Below are positions 1-5,265 of a stretch of DNA of 8,347 nucleotides, one piece after another. How positions within the stretch are numbered: position 1 is the first letter of the stretch; each line of letters opens with the position of its first letter. A program made the translations under genes and the position numbers. This stretch comes from Veillonellaceae bacterium UBA5809 (GTDB taxonomy: Bacteria; Bacillota; Negativicutes; Veillonellales; Dialisteraceae): contig DIDD01000046.1 in assembly GCA_002417965.1 (NCBI GenBank), positions 1-8,347 of the forward strand, read 5' to 3'. Below the pieces are notes generated by a model. It did no database searches. It was given only the letters and a program-made list of their open reading frames with translations, and was not told the DNA's origin.

Positions 1-2
1 CG

Positions 3-1364
3 GTCAAGGCATGGAAAAAAGAAGGACGCCCGGGGGGAAGACAGGAACTGGTCCGGCGGATGGCCGGCATAGAAGGTATTTATGTACCGGCTTTCTATGA
101 ACCGAAGTACGGCAGAGACGGGCGTTTTCTGTCATTGGAACCCTTATGCGGAGAGGCGGCTTTCCCTGTAAAAAAGCGCCGGCTTGCGGATGTGGAAAGC
201 GTGCCTGTGGACGACCGGCCCCTGCTTCCCAATGTGGAGACCGTTCACGACAGAGCTGTGCTGGAACTGTTCCGCGGATGCAGCCGGGGATGCCGGTTCT
301 GCCAGGCGGGGATGATTTACCGGCCTGTCAGGGAAAAATCAGTGGACAGACTGATGGAAGTGGCGGAAAATATGATCCGGAATACAGGATATCAGGAAAT
401 TTCCCTGATGTCCCTGTCTTCAGCGGACTATTCGCACCTTCCCCAGCTGGTGGACCGGCTCATGGATGAATTTAAGGACCGTAAAGTCAGCGTCAGCCTC
501 CCGTCTCTCCGTGTTGACAGTTTTTCAGTGGATATTGCCAATAAAATTCAGCAGGTCAGAAAAAGCGGCATTACCCTGGCTCCGGAGGCAGGGACACAGC
601 GCCTCCGCGATGTGATCAACAAGGGAGTAACGGAAGAGGATCTGATGGAAGCCTGCGGAAATGCTTTTAAGAGCGGCTGGAGCACGGTGAAATTATATTT
701 TATGATGGGACTTCCTACGGAAACCGATGAAGATCTGGCGGGAATTGCAGAACTGGCCAACCGGGTGGACCGGCTCTATCATGAGGTGACAGGGCGGTAC
801 GGGTGCAAAATTACGGTGAGTGTGTCAAGCTTCGTGCCGAAGCCGTGGACGCCGTTCCAGTGGATGGGGCAGTGCTCTGTAGAGGAAATTGAACGGAAGC
901 AGCATTACTTAAAGGGACTTATGAGGAATAAGCATGTCCGCTTTGCCTATCATGATGCAAAAACAGGATACATTGAAGCCGTTTTTGCCAGGGGAGACCG
1001 CCGTCTGTGCGCGGCGGTCCTGGAGGCCTGGAAGCGGGGCGCCCGGTATGACGGATGGTCGGAGTACTTCAGCTATGACCGGTGGATGGAAGCCTTTGCC
1101 GCATGCGGTATTGATCCGGATCAGTATGCATCACGGCCCAGGGAAATGGATGAGCCTTTCCCCTGGGAACACATAGACTGCGGTGTTGTGAGGGGGTATC
1201 TGTACAGGGAATGGTGTCTGGCGCAGAAGGGAATTCTGACCCATGACTGCCGCCGGCTGCCCTGTCAGGGATGCGGCGTATGTCCGCAGCTGGATCTTCA
1301 TGTGATTGACAGAAAAGAGGGAAATCATGCAAAGAATGTTTTTGTCTATCACCAAAGGGGATGA
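3..1364 (+). CDS. B12-binding-type radical SAM protein (TIGR03960-like), 5' end outside window
   Basis: The reading frame is open from the first full codon at base 3, and the family usually carries an N-terminal cobalamin-binding-like domain, so the true start lies upstream; the ATG at 60 is internal. Seen directly: a radical SAM 4Fe-4S motif CxxxCxxC (Cys codons at 279, 291 and 300, followed by QAG), the downstream blocks LAPEAGTQRLR and KLYFMMGLPTETDED typical of the radical SAM barrel, and a C-terminal Cys cluster (codons 1248, 1263, 1272, 1281) that may hold another metal site. These match the family annotated as TIGR03960. The family has no settled reaction that I know of. It nearly always sits next to, or fused to, a DUF2344 protein, as here, where the next gene starts 38 bases before this stop. 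Family assignment is confident; function is unknown. Confidence 0.9.
   Translation, partial: VKAWKKEGRPGGRQELVRRMAGIEGIYVPAFYEPKYGRDGRFLSLEPLCGEAAFPVKKRRLADVESVPVDDRPLLPNVETVHDRAVLELFRGCSRGCRFCQAGMIYRPVREKSVDRLMEVAENMIRNTGYQEISLMSLSSADYSHLPQLVDRLMDEFKDRKVSVSLPSLRVDSFSVDIANKIQQVRKSGITLAPEAGTQRLRDVINKGVTEEDLMEACGNAFKSGWSTVKLYFMMGLPTETDEDLAGIAELANRVDRLYHEVTGRYGCKITVSVSSFVPKPWTPFQWMGQCSVEEIERKQHYLKGLMRNKHVRFAYHDAKTGYIEAVFARGDRRLCAAVLEAWKRGARYDGWSEYFSYDRWMEAFAACGIDPDQYASRPREMDEPFPWEHIDCGVVRGYLYREWCLAQKGILTHDCRRLPCQGCGVCPQLDLHVIDRKEGNHAKNVFVYHQRG
1317..1321 (+). promoter_or_regulatory. Ribosome binding site deciding the DUF2344 start
   Basis: GAGGG lies 5 bases before the ATG at 1327. It favours that ATG over an in-frame TTG at 1306, which has no good Shine-Dalgarno sequence. 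The site is inside the 3' end of the radical SAM gene, so the two genes are probably translationally coupled. Confidence 0.65.
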
Positions 1365-2040
1365 GATCCGCTTTCTGGGGCATCTGGATTATATGAGAGC
1401 CGTTGAACGGACTGTAAACCGTTCAGGAATTCCCATTGCCTATTCCGAGGGATTTAATCCCCACATGAAAATCAACTTTGATGCAGCCCTCGGAGTCGGG
1501 GTTGCGGCAGACCCTCTGTACGCGGAAATTGAGCTGTTTCAGGATATGACGCCGGAAGGCGTCGGGGCGCTTCTCGTGCCGCAGCTTCCCCGGGGAATCC
1601 GGTTTCTGGGAGGCATGAAGGCAGAAAAAGAATGGCCCAAGCTGATGGCCTTCATCAATTATGAAACCTATGAACTGGAAGGACCGGCTCTTCCAGGCGC
1701 CTGCCCGGAGTCCATGGAGGAATCAGTCCGTGCTTTTAATGAGAGGCCTTCCTTTATTTACCGCCGGGTAACGCCGAAAAAAACGAGAGAAATGGATGTG
1801 AGGCCCCTTCTTCCCCGTCCTCTTTCCGTTTCCCTGCAGGAGGGGAGGGCTTTTTTATCCTTTGCTGTTAGAAGAAACCCGGCCGGCACCGTCCAGCCGC
1901 GGGATGTGTGGAAGATACTGGCGGAATCCTTTGCCATGCCTTGGACAGAGGGCGCTTTTGTATGCACCCGCACAGGAGCCTTCCATGAAGACGGAGACGG
2001 ACATCTCACCGGGCCTCTTGATCCGGACGCTTTCCGATAA
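1327..2040 (+). CDS. DUF2344 / TIGR03936 radical SAM-linked protein
   Basis: A protein of 237 residues, the usual size for stand-alone members. Seen directly: the N-terminal block beginning QRMFLSITKGDEIRFLGHLD, then SEGFNPHMKINF and ALGVGVAADPLYAEIEL, which are the hallmark of DUF2344 (TIGR03936). The family is known mainly as a partner of the preceding radical SAM protein, sometimes fused to it in one chain. By inference it helps bind the substrate or present it to the radical SAM enzyme, but its reaction is not established. The start at 1327 is chosen because GAGGG precedes it. The gene overlaps the radical SAM gene by 38 bases in a different frame, and its TAA stop is joined to the Shine-Dalgarno of rng, so three genes are tightly coupled. 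Confidence 0.88.
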   Translation: MQRMFLSITKGDEIRFLGHLDYMRAVERTVNRSGIPIAYSEGFNPHMKINFDAALGVGVAADPLYAEIELFQDMTPEGVGALLVPQLPRGIRFLGGMKAEKEWPKLMAFINYETYELEGPALPGACPESMEESVRAFNERPSFIYRRVTPKKTREMDVRPLLPRPLSVSLQEGRAFLSFAVRRNPAGTVQPRDVWKILAESFAMPWTEGAFVCTRTGAFHEDGDGHLTGPLDPDAFR

Positions 2041-2044
2041 GGAG
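2039..2044 (+). promoter_or_regulatory. Ribosome binding site deciding the rng start
   Basis: AAGGAG overlaps the DUF2344 stop codon (TAA at 2038-2040) and lies 6 bases before the ATG at 2051. It fixes the rng start there, although the frame is open much further upstream inside DUF2344. Confidence 0.75.
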
Positions 2045-2050
2045 ATCCTT

Positions 2051-3481
2051 ATGAAAACAGTGCTTCTCAATGTGAATCCTCATGAAATAAGAATGGCCGT
2101 CATGGAAGAAGGCCGCCTCACAGATTTTGAAACAGAGCGCCCCGGACAGGACGGTCTGATGAACCGGATTTACAAGGGTGTGGTCAAGAATATAGTTCCC
2201 CAGATTCAGGGAATTTTTGTGGACATCGGAATTGGACAGAATGCATTTCTCCGCATGTCCGATCTTCCCCGCGGAAGGAAAGAACCCCTTTCAGAAGGGG
2301 TATCTCTTCTTGTCCAGGTCATCCGGGAGGGAACGGCGACAAAGGGTCCCTGCGTGACGGGCGCTGTGAGCTTTCCCGGGCGGTATGCCGTTGTTTTGAC
2401 GGATACAGATTATATCGGCATTTCAAAGCAGATCCGCGCCGAAGAAAAAAGGCGGTCGCTCCGTGAGATGGGCCGCCGTCTCTGTCCTCCGGGGACAGGA
2501 CTGATTCTCCGCACGGCGGCAGGAGATGCCGGACAGACGGAGCTGGAGCAGGAACTCAGAAAACTCACGGCTCTGAGGGAAACAGTACTCCGCCGTGCAC
2601 GCCTTGCCAGGGCGCCCAGCCTGCTTTACCGGGAGGGGGATCTGATTGTCCGCACACTGAGAGATTATATTTCCGGTGAAGAAGACCGCATCATTGTGGA
2701 TGAACGGGAAGCCTGGCAGCGGCTCCGTGAAATTGCGTCAGGCGATACAGCGGGCCAGGCGCCGGATATCCTTCTCTATGGAGAGGAGGAGCCTCTCCTG
2801 GAGAAATGGAACGCCGAAGAACAGGTCCGGAACCTTTTTGACAGACAGGTGTCTCTTCCGTCGGGGGGAACCGTCGTTTTTGATCACACAGAAGCACTGA
2901 CGGCAGTGGATGTCAATTCCGGCTCTTTTCATAAAAAAGGGATTGACCAGGCTGATATGGCATTCCTGACAAATCGGGAAGCCGCCGGGGAAATTGCCCG
3001 CCAGATCCGCATGAGAGGCATTGGCGGGATGATTCTCATCGATTTTATCGATATGGAGAGCACAGCCCGAAAGAAGCAGATTGTAGATATACTGAAAAAA
3101 GAGACCGCCAGAGACAGAGTCAAAACCGTTGTATGCGGAATGACCTCGCTGGGTTTGGTGGAGATGACCCGGAAACGGACGGCTCACCAGTTATGGTATA
3201 ATCAGTATGACATGTGCCCCTTCTGCGGAGGACGGGGACGGGCGCTTTCTCCCTATTCCGTGCAGCTTTCCATTGAACGGAAGCTGAGAGACATGAAGCG
3301 CCGCCGGGGAGGGACAGGCCCTCTGCTGATCCAGTGTCATCCGGATGTCAGGGCGCTGCTGGAGGAACCCGGGGAGCACCGCCTTTTGGAAACACTGTGC
3401 GGACGGAGCATCCGCACGGAAGACGGAACCGGCCGGGACCGCACGGTATATACGTTTCTTATGGATACTGCGCAGAACTGA
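2051..3481 (+). CDS. rng: Ribonuclease G (RNase E/G family)
   Basis: A 476-residue protein, close to E. coli RNase G (489) and much shorter than RNase E, so it lacks a degradosome scaffold tail. It is a single-strand endoribonuclease of rRNA maturation and mRNA decay. Seen in order: an S1-like RNA-binding region (about residues 30-107, with YKGVVKNIVPQIQGIFVDIG), the 5'-sensor pair R154-T155 in LILRTAA, the catalytic aspartates D287 (TAVDVNSGSF) and D331 (MILIDFIDM), the SLGLVEMTRKR block, and the Zn-link CPFC (C389, C392) that joins subunits in this family. All key residues are present, so it should be active. The start at 2051 begins with MKTVLLNV, the normal family N-terminus; the longer frame from 1862 reads through DUF2344 and is rejected. 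It follows the DUF2344 stop by 10 bases. Confidence 0.95.
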   Translation: MKTVLLNVNPHEIRMAVMEEGRLTDFETERPGQDGLMNRIYKGVVKNIVPQIQGIFVDIGIGQNAFLRMSDLPRGRKEPLSEGVSLLVQVIREGTATKGPCVTGAVSFPGRYAVVLTDTDYIGISKQIRAEEKRRSLREMGRRLCPPGTGLILRTAAGDAGQTELEQELRKLTALRETVLRRARLARAPSLLYREGDLIVRTLRDYISGEEDRIIVDEREAWQRLREIASGDTAGQAPDILLYGEEEPLLEKWNAEEQVRNLFDRQVSLPSGGTVVFDHTEALTAVDVNSGSFHKKGIDQADMAFLTNREAAGEIARQIRMRGIGGMILIDFIDMESTARKKQIVDILKKETARDRVKTVVCGMTSLGLVEMTRKRTAHQLWYNQYDMCPFCGGRGRALSPYSVQLSIERKLRDMKRRRGGTGPLLIQCHPDVRALLEEPGEHRLLETLCGRSIRTEDGTGRDRTVYTFLMDTAQN

Positions 3482-3516
3482 TACAGTTAATTATTGAAAA
3501 TTGCAGACAGAGTGAC

Positions 3517-3522
3517 AGGAGG
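3517..3522 (+). promoter_or_regulatory. Strong Shine-Dalgarno of the thioredoxin gene
   Basis: A perfect AGGAGG ends 8 bases before the ATG at 3531. I see no convincing promoter in the 49-base rng-trx gap, so the gene is probably expressed by readthrough from rng with its own efficient translation start. Confidence 0.8.
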
Positions 3523-3530
3523 ATATTTTT

Positions 3531-3860
3531 ATGATTCAGGATATTCAGACAAGTGATGAATTTTCTTTTGATGTGATCAATAAAGACGGTTTTGTACTGG
3601 TGGATTTTTTTGCGGACTGGTGCCGCCCGTGCAAGATGATGGCGCCGGTGCTGGAAGCTGCGGATCAGGAACTGGGAGACCGCATCAGTTTCCGCCGCGT
3701 CAATGTGGACGAGCTGGAGGAAGTGGCGCAGAAGTATGATCTGATGGGAATTCCCACATTCATCCTTTTTAAAGACGGAGAAGAAAAACAGAGGATCATC
3801 GGCTATCAGACAAGAGAAAATTTCCTGCAGTCACTGCGTGATGCAGCCGGACAGGACTGA
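3531..3860 (+). CDS. trxA: Thioredoxin, WCRPC active site
   Basis: A 109-residue protein, the normal length of a one-domain cytoplasmic thioredoxin, with no signal peptide or membrane segment. It should reduce protein disulfides by dithiol exchange, recharged by thioredoxin reductase. Seen directly: the buried acid D25 in VDFFADW, active site W30-C31-R32-P33-C34-K35, the cis-proline P75 in GIPTFILFKDG, and a C-terminal helix. The active site has Arg in place of the usual Gly (WCGPC); the residues between the cysteines tune redox potential, so its partners may differ from those of a housekeeping thioredoxin. The gene lies 49 bases after rng, where many Firmicutes have the L21/L27 genes, and is followed by a small hairpin. 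The fold is certain; whether it is the main thioredoxin of the cell cannot be told here, so the symbol is provisional. Confidence 0.93.
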   Translation: MIQDIQTSDEFSFDVINKDGFVLVDFFADWCRPCKMMAPVLEAADQELGDRISFRRVNVDELEEVAQKYDLMGIPTFILFKDGEEKQRIIGYQTRENFLQSLRDAAGQD

Positions 3861-3870
3861 ACTTGAAAAA

Positions 3871-3885
3871 ACCGGCTGCGCCGGT
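3871..3885 (+). terminator. Small GC-rich hairpin after trx (weak terminator-like)
   Basis: ACCGGC-TGC-GCCGGT forms a perfect 6-bp stem with a 3-base loop, 10 bases after the thioredoxin stop, preceded by an A-run (3866-3870). Only CTTGC follows, not a T-run, so classical intrinsic termination should be poor. It may protect the 3' end of the rng-trx transcript or slow polymerase. Its right arm almost touches the -35 box of the next promoter. Confidence 0.4.
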
Positions 3886-3886
3886 C

Positions 3887-3915
3887 TTGCATCAGAGTGA
3901 AGAGTCTGTTATACT
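3887..3915 (+). promoter_or_regulatory. SigmaA-type promoter for rpmE2
   Basis: TTGCAT (3887-3892) and TATACT (3910-3915) are separated by exactly 17 bases, a good match to TTGACA-N17-TATAAT. Transcription would begin near 3922, giving a leader of about 34 bases before the GTG start at 3956. With the strong terminator after the gene, this makes rpmE2 a likely independent unit. Confidence 0.7.
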
Positions 3916-3924
3916 ATTTAGGAA

Positions 3925-3939
3925 TTACGTGTATTGTAA
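3925..3939 (+). repeat. Short inverted repeat TTAC-N7-GTAA in the rpmE2 leader
   Basis: TTAC (3925-3928) and GTAA (3936-3939) are symmetric around 3932, just downstream of the predicted transcription start, where a repressor could block initiation. Four-base arms are short enough to arise by chance. It does not match the B. subtilis Zur box as I remember it. Confidence 0.25.
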
Positions 3940-3942
3940 GAG

Positions 3943-3947
3943 AGAGG
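3943..3947 (+). promoter_or_regulatory. Ribosome binding site deciding the rpmE2 GTG start
   Basis: AGAGG ends 8 bases before the GTG at 3956, within the purine-rich run 3939-3947. It supports the GTG start over an in-frame upstream ATG/TTG-type start near 3863, which would lie before the promoter and add a tail unlike the L31 family. Confidence 0.7.
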
Positions 3948-3955
3948 TGCCAGTT

Positions 3956-4207
3956 GTGAAAAAGGAAATACACCCAGATTATCATTCGGTCGTTTTCCGG
4001 GATACAGGAGCCAACTATTCATTTTTGACACGTTCCACCGCTACATCCAATCAGACGGTGAAATGGGAAGATGGCCAGGAATACCCGCTGATCAATATTG
4101 ATATCAGCAGCAAATCCCATCCGTTTTATACGGGTCAGCAGCGCTTTGGAAAAGCCCGCGGCAGAATTGAAAAATTCAACAAACGCTACGGAAAAACCGA
4201 AGAATAA
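3956..4207 (+). CDS. rpmE2: Ribosomal protein L31, type B (zinc-free)
   Basis: An 83-residue protein of the large ribosomal subunit, which bridges towards the small-subunit head. Seen directly: KKEIHPDYHSVVFRDTG at the N-terminus, FLTRSTATS in the middle, and SSKSHPFYTG plus FNKRYGK at the C-terminus, all typical of type B L31. The sequence has no cysteine, so it lacks the zinc-binding Cys residues of type A L31 (the C+ form). In B. subtilis and relatives the type B copy replaces the zinc form under zinc limitation; whether this genome also carries a type A copy cannot be seen. The start is GTG at 3956, chosen from the Shine-Dalgarno and the family N-terminus; a frame from 3863 is open but would start upstream of the promoter. 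It has its own promoter and terminator. Confidence 0.93.
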   Translation: MKKEIHPDYHSVVFRDTGANYSFLTRSTATSNQTVKWEDGQEYPLINIDISSKSHPFYTGQQRFGKARGRIEKFNKRYGKTEE

Positions 4208-4236
4208 AAAAACAGGGCCGGTGCCCTGCTTTTTTA
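4206..4236 (+). terminator. Intrinsic terminator of rpmE2
   Basis: CAGGGC (4213-4218), loop CGGT, GCCCTG (4223-4228) form a 6-bp GC-rich stem, flanked by an A-run (4206-4212) and a run of six T (4230-4235) which can extend the stem. It begins within the TAA stop of rpmE2. A classic rho-independent terminator; the A-run also makes it partly active on the opposite strand. Confidence 0.9.
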
Positions 4237-4250
4237 TTGTAAAAGCAGTC

Positions 4251-4305
4251 TTTCCGCAGGAGAGGAAATATCCTTTCCTGCATCTCCTGTTCAGGAGTTC
4301 GGAAA
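4251..4305 (+). repeat. Nested inverted repeats upstream of the DUF1385 promoter
   Basis: Three complementary arm pairs lie in 55 bases. An 11-bp hairpin (one G-U pair) is made by 4256-4266 and 4271-4281 with loop AATA. A second is CTCCTG (4284-4289) and CAGGAG (4292-4297), separated by TT. An outer pair TTTCC (4251-4255) and GGAAA (4301-4305) encloses both, so the strand could fold as a three-way junction. The hexamer CAGGAG occurs three times, at 4257-4262, inverted at 4284-4289, and at 4292-4297. It lies between the rpmE2 terminator and the next promoter. It may be an operator array, an RNA structure in readthrough transcripts, or a dispersed repeat; the sequence alone does not decide. Confidence 0.6.
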
Positions 4306-4327
4306 AGAGTGCTTTTTTTGCTATAAT
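4298..4327 (+). promoter_or_regulatory. Extended -10 promoter for the DUF1385-prfA operon
   Basis: TATAAT (4322-4327) is a perfect -10 box preceded by TGC (4319-4321), the TGn extension that makes a -35 box less needed. The best -35 candidate is TTCGGA (4298-4303) with an 18-base spacer, a weak match. A T-run (4313-4319) fills the end of the spacer. Transcription should start near 4334. It is the only clear promoter for the genes up to rpiB, and its -35 region overlaps the end of the inverted-repeat cluster. Confidence 0.7.
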
Positions 4328-4344
4328 AGAAAATAACGGCTGAT

Positions 4345-4362
4345 GTCCGGCCGGTATCGGAC
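4345..4362 (+). repeat. Small stem in the DUF1385 5' leader
   Basis: GTCCG (4345-4349) can pair with CGGAC (4358-4362) around an 8-base loop, in the short leader between the predicted start near 4334 and the Shine-Dalgarno at 4369. It leaves the AAGGAG free. It is too small to call a riboswitch. Confidence 0.3.
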
Positions 4363-4380
4363 TGTATGAAGGAGATTGAT

Positions 4381-5265
4381 ATGAAAGAGAAGAAATTTTA
4401 TATCGGCGGTCAGGCAGTGATCGAGGGCGTCATGATGAGGGGGCGGAACTCGATGGCTACGGCAGTCAGAAAGCCTGACGGCGGTATTGAAGTAAAAACC
4501 GATTCCATGCCTGATACAGGAAGACGGACAGGATGGAGGGGTATTCCCGTGCTGCGGGGCGTATGGGCGCTTTATGAGTCTCTGGTATATGGCACGCGGT
4601 CCCTGCTGTTTTCCGCCCAGGTATCCGGATCAGAGGAAGAGCAGCTCACCGACAGGGAAATCGGAATGACAGTGGCAGCCTCTATGGTGGCGGCTGTTCT
4701 TCTCTTCTTTGTGCTTCCCACCGCTGCCGTGCGGTATATTCCGGGAACAGAGAACAGTCCTGTTCTGATGAATCTTTATGAGGGCATTGTAAGGCTGGCT
4801 GTTTTCCTGGCCTATCTGGGAGGAATTTCGCTGATTCCCGATATACGGAGGATTCTCGAATATCACGGAGCGGAACATAAAACCATTTTCTGTTATGAAA
4901 AAGACCTGCCCCTGACAGTGGAAAATGTGAGGAAACAGTCCCGGTTCCATCCCCGGTGCGGTACCAATTTTCTGGTCATTATCATGGTTGTCAGCATTCT
5001 TGTTTTCGCTTTTATGGGCTGGCCGGGGCTGGCGGAAAGAATTGCAGGGCGCGTGCTTCTGCTGCCGCTGATTGCAGGACTGTCCTATGAATGGCTCCGT
5101 TTTGCCGCTTCCTCGGAAAATCCGGCAGTCCGCATGCTGAACAAGCCCGGCACATATCTGGAGATTCTGACAACCCGCGAGCCCCACGATGATCAGATTG
5201 AAGTGGCGGTTGAAGCGCTCCGGGCAGCATCGGAAGGTCTGCCGGAAGGAGGTGCCGTGTCCTGA
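4381..5265 (+). CDS. DUF1385 integral membrane protein (YqhQ family)
   Basis: A 294-residue protein of the DUF1385 family, related to B. subtilis YqhQ. Seen directly: the N-terminal signature GGQAVIEGVMMRG, the block WALYESLVYGTRSLLFSAQ, a His/Glu motif YHGAEHKT (H162, E165, H166), RFHPRCGTNF (H190, C193), and the C-terminal ILTTREPHDDQIEVAVEAL. Hydrophobic stretches at about 96-118, 136-152, 197-214 and 221-241 suggest four membrane spans; the conserved His/Glu/Cys residues between them could bind a metal, which is inference. I know no established biochemical role. Start: AAGGAG (4369-4374) lies 6 bases before the ATG at 4381; the in-frame ATG at 4366 lies before that site and is less likely. 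The stop overlaps the prfA start by one base (TGATG), so the two are translationally coupled, a neighbourhood common in Firmicutes. Confidence 0.9.
   Translation: MKEKKFYIGGQAVIEGVMMRGRNSMATAVRKPDGGIEVKTDSMPDTGRRTGWRGIPVLRGVWALYESLVYGTRSLLFSAQVSGSEEEQLTDREIGMTVAASMVAAVLLFFVLPTAAVRYIPGTENSPVLMNLYEGIVRLAVFLAYLGGISLIPDIRRILEYHGAEHKTIFCYEKDLPLTVENVRKQSRFHPRCGTNFLVIIMVVSILVFAFMGWPGLAERIAGRVLLLPLIAGLSYEWLRFAASSENPAVRMLNKPGTYLEILTTREPHDDQIEVAVEALRAASEGLPEGGAVS

Noticed and set aside
1327..1364. The 38-base radical SAM/DUF2344 overlap as a frameshift that splits a fused gene.
   Set aside because: DUF2344 has its own Shine-Dalgarno and family N-terminus, and both proteins end and start at normal places; separate genes are usual in Firmicutes.
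1862..2050. Open frame upstream of the rng ATG, which would give a longer RNase G.
   Set aside because: It lies in the DUF2344 coding region, the added residues look unlike the family, and the AAGGAG at 2039-2044 fixes the start at 2051.
3194..3202. TGGTATAAT inside rng, a perfect extended -10 box, possibly an internal promoter for the thioredoxin gene.
   Set aside because: It lies in coding sequence (LWYNQ) about 330 bases before trx, and there is no acceptable -35 box 16-18 bases upstream. Start-site mapping would be needed to revive it.
3863..3955. Open frame upstream of the L31 GTG, which would add 31 residues.
   Set aside because: It spans the hairpin and the promoter, and type B L31 begins at the KKEIHPDYH block.
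4303..4320. AAAAG-AGTG-CTTTT followed by a T-run, as a second intrinsic terminator.
   Set aside because: The stem is almost all A-T and would be unstable, and the T-run is better read as spacer of the extended -10 promoter.
4098..4343. An 81-residue open frame overlapping the end of rpmE2 and the intergenic region.
   Set aside because: It runs through the rpmE2 terminator and inverted repeats, has no good ribosome binding site and no recognisable protein features; it is a shadow frame.
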